Positions 7,439 to 13,756 of a stretch of 17,249 bases of DNA are shown here, piece after piece. A program made the translations under genes and the position numbers. The stretch spans positions 1,593-18,841 of the forward strand of contig JAODGR010000007.1 of the NCBI GenBank assembly GCA_025464275.1, read 5' to 3'. How positions within the stretch are numbered: position 1 is the stretch's first letter; every line of letters starts with the position of its first letter. The stretch comes from Methanosarcinales archaeon. GTDB lineage: Archaea; Halobacteriota; Syntropharchaeia; Alkanophagales; Methanospirareceae. The notes under the pieces were generated by a model, which searched no databases, was not told where the DNA came from, and worked only from the letters and a program-made list of their open reading frames with translations.

Positions 7439-7460
7439 AATAATTACTTGTCTATCCTGA

Positions 7461-7468
7461 TATAAATA
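7461..7468 (-). promoter_or_regulatory. TATA box for the SRP RNA gene
   Basis: The minus strand reads TATTTATA, centred about 27 nt before the predicted RNA 5' end at 7438. That is the standard archaeal TATA-to-start distance. It lies between the stop of the TFB gene (7504) and the RNA. Confidence 0.75.
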
Positions 7469-7503
7469 TCAAAATCAAATGAAAGTCATGAATTGGAATT
7501 GAT

Positions 7504-8433
7504 TCAGGGTGAGCCCAGTGCGCACATCTTCTTATCCCCGTGTACTGAACCTGTACCTATCTCCAGATCCAGTTGCTTCTCCAGTTCTTTATACCTGTTC
7601 CTTATGGTAATCTCCGTGGTGCCCATAACGCGGGCTATCTCCTTCTCGGTACGATATTCACCACCCAGGATGCCGGCGATATAAATTGCCGCCGCCGCTG
7701 TACCTATCGGACCCCAGCCTTTCGTTGCAACCTCCACATTCTTGTCATTCTTTATTATCTCGATTGCCTTCTCCCTGATTGCTGGACTCAATCCGAGCTC
7801 GGAGCAGAACCTTGGTATAAAGAGCGAGGGGTCAGCAGGTGCAAGCTTGATACCCAACCTACGGAGGAGGAAGATATACGCCCTCCTTATCTTCTTCAGC
7901 GGTATCCTCGAGACTTCTGCTATCTCTTTTAACGTCCTTGGGACATTATATTGGCGGCAAACGATATAAAGCATGGCAGAGACCAGCTCTTCTATACTTC
8001 GCCCCTTTATCAGCTTCTCCCTCGCCGCCCTCCTGTATAAAACCGATGTAGCCTCTCTGATATTCGCTGGTAACTTCAGTGCACATGCCATCCTGTCAAT
8101 CTCCACAAGAGCAAATGTAAGTGTCTTCTCGTTACTATCTATATTTACCCAGCGCACCCGTCTCATCCCCGGGGGCATTACCGGCGCTGGTGTACTTAAC
8201 CCCTTATCGTGTATCCGGTAGCTCATGCCAGGACCCGTTCTTATCCGCCTGGACGCCTGCTCGGCATCGAAGACACGCCACTCGGGTCCCGTATCCACCA
8301 GGTTCTCCGCTATTACCGTGCCACAATCAGCACAATAAAGCTCTGCATGTCTCGAATCAGAGACCACATTCGTGGACCCGCACTCAGGACAGTTCCTTAT
8401 CCTCGTCATCGCCCTCACATTCACCTCTGTCAT
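7504..8433 (-). CDS. tfb: Transcription initiation factor IIB (TFB)
   Basis: TFB bridges the TBP-TATA complex and archaeal RNA polymerase and reads the BRE. From the ATG at 8433 the protein has 309 residues. An N-terminal zinc ribbon has Cys15, Cys18, Cys34 and Cys37 (CPECGS, then CADCG). The B-reader/linker follows (EWRVFD at 51-56, then SRRIRTGP). Two cyclin-like repeats cover about 100-195 and 203-292. The second ends in the helix-turn-helix GTTEITIRNRYKEL that contacts the BRE. The frame is open to a GTG at 8481, but a TATA box at 8465-8472 would place transcription start near 8443, downstream of that GTG, so I prefer 8433; ATG 8409 is a further alternative. The length is normal. Its promoter region is shared with the divergent ADP-ribosylglycohydrolase gene. 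Confidence 0.96.
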   Translation of the reverse strand: MTEVNVRAMTRIRNCPECGSTNVVSDSRHAELYCADCGTVIAENLVDTGPEWRVFDAEQASRRIRTGPGMSYRIHDKGLSTPAPVMPPGMRRVRWVNIDSNEKTLTFALVEIDRMACALKLPANIREATSVLYRRAAREKLIKGRSIEELVSAMLYIVCRQYNVPRTLKEIAEVSRIPLKKIRRAYIFLLRRLGIKLAPADPSLFIPRFCSELGLSPAIREKAIEIIKNDKNVEVATKGWGPIGTAAAAIYIAGILGGEYRTEKEIARVMGTTEITIRNRYKELEKQLDLEIGTGSVHGDKKMCALGSP

Positions 8434-8464
8434 TTCTTTTCCCCCTCTGCCCCCTCTCTCCTCT

Positions 8465-8472
8465 CTTTTATA
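8465..8472 (-). promoter_or_regulatory. TATA box for tfb
   Basis: The minus strand reads TATAAAAG, predicting a start near 8443 and a leader of about 10 nt before the ATG at 8433. This is the main argument against the longer GTG-initiated TFB. Confidence 0.55.
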
Positions 8473-8477
8473 CACAC

Positions 8478-8500
8478 TCACGCGTGCGCGACATGCGTGA
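8478..8500. promoter_or_regulatory. Inverted repeat TCACGC-N11-GCGTGA in the tfb promoter region
   Basis: Six-base perfect arms at 8478-8483 and 8495-8500 lie just upstream of the tfb TATA box and about 25 nt before the TATA-like element of the divergent gene. Size and spacing suit a dimeric regulator, but no regulator is identified. Confidence 0.35.
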
Positions 8501-8522
8501 CATTACATATATGTTCCCCTAC

Positions 8523-8533
8523 AATATAAAATA
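8523..8533 (+). promoter_or_regulatory. TATA-like element for the ADP-ribosylglycohydrolase gene
   Basis: AATATAAAATA lies about 80 nt before the ATG at 8609, predicting a start near 8553 and a leader of about 55 nt. No good BRE is visible in front of it. Confidence 0.4.
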
Positions 8534-8608
8534 GGTGGGGATGAATGGGTGTTGGGATTTCTACCTGTATAGCAGATGACCTTTTGATTGGAGATATGAG
8601 ATGATGAG

Positions 8609-9577
8609 ATGACCGGGAAAGGGAACAACTCTTCCTCGAGATTGAAGTCAAGATTTCGGGGTGCACTGATAGGCAGTGCGGTGGGTGATGCACTGGGCGC
8701 ACCGGTAGAGGGTTGTACGATGGAGGAGGTCAGCTCGTTTTTCGGGGGTCGCTGGGAGCTGAAATCCGCTCACTATACCGACGATACCGAGATGATGATC
8801 GGGGTTGCGGAATCCCTGATAGAGAGGAGGGGTTTTGACGCCGCGGATATGGCGTGCAAATTCTTGCGGAATTATCATGCCTGGCGCCACTACGGACCGG
8901 GGACAAGAGCAGTTCTGGAGCGGCTTAAAGCAGGTGAGAGCTGGGAGGAGGCATCAACGAAGGTATTCAATGGTGAGGGCTCGTACGGCAACGGAGCGGC
9001 GATGCGAATCGCACCCATTGGGCTGTTTTACTATGATGACCCGGATACGCTCTGGGAGGTGGCATATAAAGCGAGCCATATCACACATTCGCATGTGCTT
9101 GGCAAAGAAGGAGCAGCCATACAGGCTTATTCCGTCGCGCTCGCACTTCGTGGTGAGAGAGGGGGGATGTTAACCTACCTCGGGGCGAGAATAAAGGAGG
9201 AGAGATACCGGGATAAGTTAGCGAAGATAGAGCAGTTTATGGGTATGGATGCGGATCCAGGTGCAAATAGCTATAAAAAGGCGCTGATAGAGGAATTGGG
9301 CAATGGAGAAGCGGCTTTTAACTCCGTACCCACTGCTATATACTCCTTCCTCCGCTTCTACTCCTTCTCTGATTCGGTCATCTATGCTGTCAGTTTAGGT
9401 GGCGATACCGATACCATAGGTGCGATGACAGGTGCGATAAGCGGTGCTTATTACGGTGAAGAGGCGATTCCCCCTGAATGGCTGAGGGCACTGGAGGGTG
9501 GCATGAGGGGGAGGAGATATATAGAGTGGTTGGGGGATGAACTCTACCGGATTAAAATTATTCATGATTCTTATTAA
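8609..9577 (+). CDS. ADP-ribosylglycohydrolase (DraG/ARH family)
   Basis: Members of this fold remove ADP-ribose from proteins or hydrolyse related conjugates, using two Mg2+ ions. The 322-residue product has all family landmarks: FRGALIGSAVGDALGAPVEG at 16-35, the metal-binding TDDT at 57-60, GNGAAMRIAPIG at 128-138, the HITHSH segment at 157-162, and the second metal motif GGDTDTIGA at 264-272 followed by GAISGAYYG. Length and motif order match ARH3-like and crystallin-J1-related hydrolases. The natural substrate cannot be assigned. No nitrogenase DraT/nif context is present, so a DraG role in nitrogenase control is unsupported. The ATG at 8609 is the only in-frame start, with GGAGAT near 8590. 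nop10 follows 8 nt after the stop, suggesting co-transcription. Confidence 0.92.
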   Translation: MTGKGNNSSSRLKSRFRGALIGSAVGDALGAPVEGCTMEEVSSFFGGRWELKSAHYTDDTEMMIGVAESLIERRGFDAADMACKFLRNYHAWRHYGPGTRAVLERLKAGESWEEASTKVFNGEGSYGNGAAMRIAPIGLFYYDDPDTLWEVAYKASHITHSHVLGKEGAAIQAYSVALALRGERGGMLTYLGARIKEERYRDKLAKIEQFMGMDADPGANSYKKALIEELGNGEAAFNSVPTAIYSFLRFYSFSDSVIYAVSLGGDTDTIGAMTGAISGAYYGEEAIPPEWLRALEGGMRGRRYIEWLGDELYRIKIIHDSY

Positions 9578-9585
9578 ATGAGAAG

Positions 9586-9756
9586 ATGAAGTCAAGGATA
9601 AGGAGATGTGATATATGTGGAGAATATACATTGAAGGAGGAGTGTCCGAGATGTGGCGTCCCGACGAGGAACCCGCTACCTCCAAGGTTCTCCCCTAAGG
9701 ACCCGTATGGTAAATATAGAAGGATGATGCGATATGGAAGAGATAGAAGTGCATGA
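9586..9756 (+). CDS. nop10: H/ACA ribonucleoprotein component Nop10
   Basis: Nop10 is a small structural subunit of the H/ACA RNA-guided pseudouridine synthase (with Cbf5, Gar1 and L7Ae), which modifies rRNA. The gene encodes 56 residues. The N-terminal zinc ribbon has Cys8, Cys11, Cys20 and Cys23 (CDICG, then CPRCG). The family signature PPRFSPKDPYGKYRR spans 32-46, followed by a basic tail. Length and motifs match archaeal Nop10. It begins 8 nt after the ADP-ribosylglycohydrolase stop and overlaps the PAC2 gene by 23 nt. The nop10-PAC2 pairing is common in archaeal genomes and supports both calls. Confidence 0.95.
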   Translation: MKSRIRRCDICGEYTLKEECPRCGVPTRNPLPPRFSPKDPYGKYRRMMRYGRDRSA

Positions 9757-10492
9757 ACTGAAGCGTGTGGAGATGAAGGAGCCGATATTGATAGAGGGGC
9801 TCCCGGGTGTAGGGAACGTGGGTAAATTGGTAGCTGAGCACATGATCCATGAATTGCATGCCGAGCGGATCATCGAGATATATTCATGGCATTTCCCTCC
9901 ACAGGTGCTGGTGAAGAACGACGGGACCGTTCGGCTGTGCAAGAATGAGATATACGCATGGAAATCAGAGAGGCATAACCTGCTGATTCTCACCGGAGAC
10001 CAGCAGAGCGTAACGAACGAGGGGCATTATCTCATCGTTGAGCGATTGCTTGATATTGCACAGCAGTATGGGGTGTCACGCATCTATACACTGGGAGGAT
10101 ATGGTATAGGTCAACTGGTGGAGCATCAGGTGGTACTGGGAGCAGCGAACGAACCCGAACTGGTGGAGGAGATGAAGAGATACGGCGTGGAATTTAGGGA
10201 GGAGGAGCCAGGAGGTAGTATCGTTGGCGCTTCTGGGCTACTGCTGGGTCTTGGTAAGTTGCGTGGTTTCCCCGCTATCTGTCTGCTCGGTCTCACTTCA
10301 GGCTATCTGGTGGACCCGAAGAGTGCTCAGGCGGTGTTGAAGATCCTCTGTCAGGCATTGGACCTTGAGATAGACATGCAGGCTCTTGAAGACCGTGCGG
10401 AGGAGATGGAGAGAGTAGTGGAGCGGCTGAAGGAGATGGAGCAGGCACAGATGCCGAGGCGGAGGGAGGAGGAACTGGGGTACATCAGATGA
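9734..10492 (+). CDS. PAC2-family protein, probable proteasome assembly chaperone
   Basis: PAC2 proteins are purine-nucleoside-phosphorylase-like folds. Archaeal members such as PbaA act as proteasome assembly chaperones or interactors. The 252-residue product shows the family pattern: ILIEGLPGVGNVGKLVAEHMI at 18-38, with LIEGLPGVGNVG the clearest hallmark, then SWHFPPQVLV at 51-60, TLGGYGIG at 119-126, GSIVGASGLLLGLG at 161-174 and LGLTSGYLVDPKSAQAVL at 185-202. A predicted coiled coil at about 217-240 ends in LGYIR. That tail resembles proteasome-docking C-termini but does not have Tyr in the penultimate position of a strict HbYX motif. The gene overlaps nop10 by 23 nt and probably shares its transcript. 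Only 4 bp separate it from the convergent dnaG. Confidence 0.92.
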   Translation: MEEIEVHELKRVEMKEPILIEGLPGVGNVGKLVAEHMIHELHAERIIEIYSWHFPPQVLVKNDGTVRLCKNEIYAWKSERHNLLILTGDQQSVTNEGHYLIVERLLDIAQQYGVSRIYTLGGYGIGQLVEHQVVLGAANEPELVEEMKRYGVEFREEEPGGSIVGASGLLLGLGKLRGFPAICLLGLTSGYLVDPKSAQAVLKILCQALDLEIDMQALEDRAEEMERVVERLKEMEQAQMPRRREEELGYIR

Positions 10493-10496
10493 GCAA

Positions 10497-11684
10497 TCAG
10501 ATAGACTCAGGTGTGAGAATCTTGAGTGATGTGGGCATTTTTACCACATCCCCAACCTTTATTCCCACCACATAATCCATATTCTTCTCCTTCGCCAGAT
10601 CCACTATCCTCTGTGTGATCACACCATCGAACACCACACTCTTGGCTCTCTCGTCTGTATCCTTCAGCTCAGTTGCGAGGTCCCTTACCGTCGTCTCTTT
10701 CAGGATGTTCCTGTTCTGATCCAGGAATCGTGCTTTAAATGTACCCTCAAGTTCATGTAGAAGCGTCTTGAAATAATCCAGTGCCTTATCCTCCTCTCTC
10801 GTCTTCTTTCGCTGTATCACCTTCACCTGGGGCTGCTCTTCCGCCTGTGGCTGTGCATGCGGCTGTGTCTCCTTGAGGTGATTTAACTGCTCAACCGGTG
10901 TTTTGTTGTGCAGCGCTTTTGCGATCTCCTTGTACGTCATGTCCTCCACACTCCTACCCTCAGGTGAGATAGCCACGTAATCGACATCAGCCACCTGTAA
11001 CAGCTCCTTCAGGATGAGCTCGCCTCCTCTATCGCCGTCAAAGAACGCGGTTACCACCTTCCTCTTGCTCAATTTCGATATCACAGGCGGTATATTTGTA
11101 CCTTCTACCGCTATTGCATTCCTGATGCCATACTTGAGCAGATTCAATACGTCCGCTCTACCTTCAACCACGATAATGGCATCGGAATCTTCTATGTTCG
11201 GTCCCGCGGGCAAGCCCTTATATGTCGTTATCTCTTCTATCCGCACTGCCTGCTTCACCTCATTCACCATCGTATCACTGTCTATACTCTTCTCCATAAC
11301 CTCCCGCATTATCTCCTTCGCTCGCTCCGTTATTCGCCTCCTCTTCGCCGCTCGGATATCCTCGACCCTCGTCACCACCACGTGTGCCACGCAGGGTCCC
11401 ACACGGTCTATGGTCTCGAGCGAAGCGGCGAGTATCGCCGTCTCCACCTTGTCCAGACCCGAAGGGATGAGGATCTCACCTGACGATTTACCACCCTTCG
11501 ACTGGATATTCACCTCTATCCTCCCTATCCGACTGCTCTTCTGCAGGTCTCTCAAGTCCAGCTCTTCGCCCAATAGACCCTCTGTTTGCCCAAATATCGC
11601 ACCCACCACATCAGATTTCTCAACAAAACCTTCAGCTGTGATGTTAGCGTGAATTACATACTTCGTTGTGTCTATATCATGCAT
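10497..11684 (-). CDS. dnaG: Archaeal DnaG (Toprim primase-like, exosome-associated)
   Basis: Archaeal DnaG carries a Toprim domain. It has been linked both to primer synthesis and, more firmly, to the RNA exosome as a poly(A)-specific adaptor. From the ATG at 11684 it has 395 residues. The conserved start is DTTKYVIHANI and the N-terminal core has GAIFGQTEGLLGEELDLRDL. The Toprim domain has the catalytic Glu175 region (VVEGRAD) and Asp216-Gly-Asp218 (FFDGDRGG). A Gln/Pro-rich linker lies at about 270-290, and a conserved C-terminal domain runs from 295 to the end. A GGAGGGT site precedes 11684 by 6 nt and homologues begin here. The upstream ATG at 11735 would add 17 charged residues and is less likely. 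The gene is divergent from atwA across a palindrome-rich spacer. Confidence 0.96.
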   Translation of the reverse strand: MHDIDTTKYVIHANITAEGFVEKSDVVGAIFGQTEGLLGEELDLRDLQKSSRIGRIEVNIQSKGGKSSGEILIPSGLDKVETAILAASLETIDRVGPCVAHVVVTRVEDIRAAKRRRITERAKEIMREVMEKSIDSDTMVNEVKQAVRIEEITTYKGLPAGPNIEDSDAIIVVEGRADVLNLLKYGIRNAIAVEGTNIPPVISKLSKRKVVTAFFDGDRGGELILKELLQVADVDYVAISPEGRSVEDMTYKEIAKALHNKTPVEQLNHLKETQPHAQPQAEEQPQVKVIQRKKTREEDKALDYFKTLLHELEGTFKARFLDQNRNILKETTVRDLATELKDTDERAKSVVFDGVITQRIVDLAKEKNMDYVVGIKVGDVVKMPTSLKILTPESI

Positions 11685-11756
11685 TTTATAACCCTCCACA
11701 AAGTCCTCCTTGTCTTTCTCCCTTTCTTCCGTCATTGCCTCGTTGGGTTAGAATTC

Positions 11757-11777
11757 CTGCTTAAATTTATTAAGCAG
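11757..11777. promoter_or_regulatory. Perfect 8-bp inverted repeat in the dnaG-atwA spacer
   Basis: Arms CTGCTTAA and TTAAGCAG flank the loop ATTTA. The A/T-rich centre reads AATAAATTT towards dnaG and could be its TATA box, in which case the palindrome would span the core promoter as an operator would. Confidence 0.45.
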
Positions 11778-11789
11778 GTCACGATAAAA

Positions 11790-11803
11790 GTTACTGTTGT
11801 AAC
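11790..11803. promoter_or_regulatory. Second inverted repeat GTTAC-TGTT-GTAAC in the dnaG-atwA spacer
   Basis: Perfect 5-bp arms flank a 4-base loop. It is centred about 30 bp from the first palindrome and lies between the probable dnaG and atwA core promoters, where a shared regulator could act. Confidence 0.35.
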
Positions 11804-11818
11804 TATAAGATTAAAACC

Positions 11819-11825
11819 TATATAT
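11819..11825 (+). promoter_or_regulatory. TATA box for atwA
   Basis: TATATAT is preceded by the purine-rich TTAAAAC (BRE-like). It predicts a start near 11848 and a short leader before the ATG at 11865. A second A/T stretch, TTATAATAA at about 11833-11841, is an alternative that would give a nearly leaderless transcript. Confidence 0.5.
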
Positions 11826-11864
11826 CGCCCACTTATAATAACATATGGGTGTAAGTGAAAGAAG

Positions 11865-13583
11865 ATGGCGGAAATATTGCGTGTTGAGGGGCTCTGTAAG
11901 ACCTATAAGCTGGCGGAGATAGGGAGAGAGGTGATCGCCCTGGATGACGTATCCTTCTCGTTAGATAGGGGGGAGATACTGGGGATAATAGGGAAGAGTG
12001 GCGCAGGTAAGACAACACTGCTTCGGGCACTCCGTGGTTATGAGCGGTTTGATGCTGGGAGCATAGAGCTGGACGGTGTGAATGTAAAGCATGATTCTCC
12101 ATATTCCGAATTCAGGAAGTTACAGAAGAAGACCGCTTTTCATCTCCAGCGCTCCTTCGCACTATGGAATCAGTCGGTGGTGAATAACATCATCTTGAAG
12201 CTCAGAGCGGCACAGGTAGGGTTGGAGGAGTTACCGCAGTATGAGGATGAATACGAGGAACTAAAGGAGCAGGCACTTGAGATCCTCGACCTCGTGGGGA
12301 TGCGTGAGAAGTACAATTATTTCTATCCGATATTGAGTGGAGGAGAGAAGCAGAAGGTCCTCCTCGCTCGTCAGCTCGCGAAGTCCCCCTCCCTCCTCCT
12401 GCTCGACGAGCCCAGCACGATGTCCGACCCGATAGCACGTGCAGAGTTGCTTGATAGCGTGAAGGAGGTGAATGAGTCGACGGGTCTCAGCATGCTCATC
12501 GTCTCACACATGCCAGAGGTGCATAGAGCACTCTCAGACAGGCTTATCTGGATAGAGCGAGGTAGAATAGTGGAAGAGGGAGATGTGGAGGAGGTGACAA
12601 GGAAATTCCTGGCTCAGCTTGAGCCGATGGAGCCTCTCCACCCTGTGAAGAACCCGCGGGAGATCATGATTGATATCCATGGTGTGTGGAAGAAGTACGT
12701 GATATACACAAGCAACACACTGATAAAGACGATAGAGATGCCCGACCTGAACCTGAGAATCCCGCGTGGTGAGATACTGGGCATAATCGGTCCCTCCGCG
12801 ATGGGCAAGACGGTATTGATGAGGATGCTTGCGGGGATTGAACAGCCGGATAAGGGGCAGGTCTTATATCGGATAGGGACGGTGGATTTCGCGAATATCG
12901 CTGCACTTGGGAGTAAGAGGGCGATGGAAGCCAGGACAAAATTGGGCATCCTGCACCAGGAATTCACGCTCCCGCCCTATCAGCTCGTTCAAGACGCATT
13001 TGCGCAGAAGCTGGGTATAAAGAAGCTTGAGATGGTGAGACAGGCGATGAAGAGGGCGGAGGAGATGGGGATAAGCAATGTAACATTCGATGCACTCCTG
13101 AGAATAGCAGATATGTCTGAGTTAGAAGCGAAGCAGAAACTGGAGGGTTTGGGATTGAGCATGGATATCTTCGAGAGTCTGTTCCCGAAGTTCCCGCCAA
13201 GGGAGACATTCGAAGCTGCCAGACCGTATCTCAAAGCTCTGGATCTGCCTGAGGAGATATTTGAGCGGCACAATGCAGAGGTGAGTGCAGGCGAGAAGGT
13301 CAGGCTGGCGATAGCCATTCTGATGTCGGCGAAGCCGGAGGTGCTCCTGCTGGACGAGCCGTTCGGTGACCTCGACCCGGTCTCCATGCGAAAGATCGCG
13401 AATTCGATAAAGAGGTTAAATTACGAGTTCAATACGACTATATTGGTAGTGAGTCACCAGCTCGAGGTGGTGCGTGAACTCGCACATGAAGCGATAATGA
13501 TAGACGAGGGCGAGATAGTGATGCGCGGTGATCCGGATGAGGTATGCGATGCGTTTATAGCGCTGGGTAAGCCAGAGCAGTAG
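11865..13583 (+). CDS. atwA: Methyl-coenzyme M reductase activation component A2 (AtwA), twin ABC ATPase
   Basis: AtwA is the ATP-binding component required to reductively activate Mcr by returning F430 nickel to Ni(I). The 572-residue soluble protein has two ABC domains and no membrane segment. Domain 1 has Walker A GKSGAGKT (43-50), signature LSGGEK (157-162), Walker B LLLLDEPS (177-184) and switch His215. Domain 2 has Walker A GPSAMGKT (309-316), a variant signature VSAGEK (473-478), Walker B LLLDEP (494-499) and His531. The Q-loop-to-signature stretch of domain 2 is about 45 residues longer than in domain 1 and mostly helical. The closest lookalikes are soluble twin ABC ATPases such as ABCE1, but the FeS domain of ABCE1 is absent. 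The downstream neighbour is a probable F430 synthetase, which supports the Mcr link. Confidence 0.92.
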   Translation: MAEILRVEGLCKTYKLAEIGREVIALDDVSFSLDRGEILGIIGKSGAGKTTLLRALRGYERFDAGSIELDGVNVKHDSPYSEFRKLQKKTAFHLQRSFALWNQSVVNNIILKLRAAQVGLEELPQYEDEYEELKEQALEILDLVGMREKYNYFYPILSGGEKQKVLLARQLAKSPSLLLLDEPSTMSDPIARAELLDSVKEVNESTGLSMLIVSHMPEVHRALSDRLIWIERGRIVEEGDVEEVTRKFLAQLEPMEPLHPVKNPREIMIDIHGVWKKYVIYTSNTLIKTIEMPDLNLRIPRGEILGIIGPSAMGKTVLMRMLAGIEQPDKGQVLYRIGTVDFANIAALGSKRAMEARTKLGILHQEFTLPPYQLVQDAFAQKLGIKKLEMVRQAMKRAEEMGISNVTFDALLRIADMSELEAKQKLEGLGLSMDIFESLFPKFPPRETFEAARPYLKALDLPEEIFERHNAEVSAGEKVRLAIAILMSAKPEVLLLDEPFGDLDPVSMRKIANSIKRLNYEFNTTILVVSHQLEVVRELAHEAIMIDEGEIVMRGDPDEVCDAFIALGKPEQ

Positions 13584-13618
13584 CATACAGGGTGATGGAG
13601 GAGCGGTGCAATAGGTGT

Positions 13619-13693
13619 GCTCCGCTGGTGTAGTTCGGCCAAGCATAAGGGCCTCTCGAGCCCTTGACCGGGGTTCAAATCCCCGGCGGAGCA
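13619..13693 (+). tRNA. tRNA-Glu (anticodon CTC)
   Basis: The 75-nt sequence folds as a cloverleaf. The acceptor arms are GCTCCGC and GCGGAGC with discriminator A. The anticodon arm is AGGGC-CTCTCGA-GCCCT, with U33 and anticodon CTC. The T arm is CGGGG-TTCAAAT-CCCCG. The sequence pattern (GGTGTAGTTCGGCCAAGCAT) is typical of archaeal tRNA-Glu. CCA is not encoded and no intron is present. It lies 35 bp after the atwA stop. A TATA-like GTTTATAG inside the end of atwA (about 13552-13559) might drive it, or it could be processed from an atwA transcript. Confidence 0.95.
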
Positions 13694-13756
13694 CTCTTTC
13701 ATTGAGGTTCAGTCCGCGAGAAGAGGAGTGGAGTGTAGCGAAGAGGGGATGCCCCG

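Noticed and set aside
7099..7440. Open frame of 113 codons on the minus strand, plus smaller ones in other frames
   Set aside because: It coincides exactly with the SRP RNA, which is supported by the helix-8 tip, paired ends and a TATA box. The translated sequence resembles no protein domain.
8434..8481. GTG-initiated N-terminal extension of TFB
   Set aside because: The extension (KREERGGRGGKE) overlaps the predicted TATA box and transcription start, and TFB proteins normally begin near the zinc ribbon.
8505..8514. Palindrome ACATATATGT as a regulator site
   Set aside because: It is short and A/T-rich, so it is easily expected by chance in an intergenic region; not listed as a feature.
11014..11652. 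Open frame of 212 codons on the plus strand opposite dnaG
   Set aside because: It is a shadow of dnaG. Its composition is Ser/Thr/Ile-rich without a recognisable domain, and dnaG is unambiguous.
13619..13693. Possible tRNA-Ser reading, from a first glance at the anticodon region
   Set aside because: There is no long variable arm. The loop CTCTCGA places CTC at positions 34-36, and the body matches archaeal tRNA-Glu.
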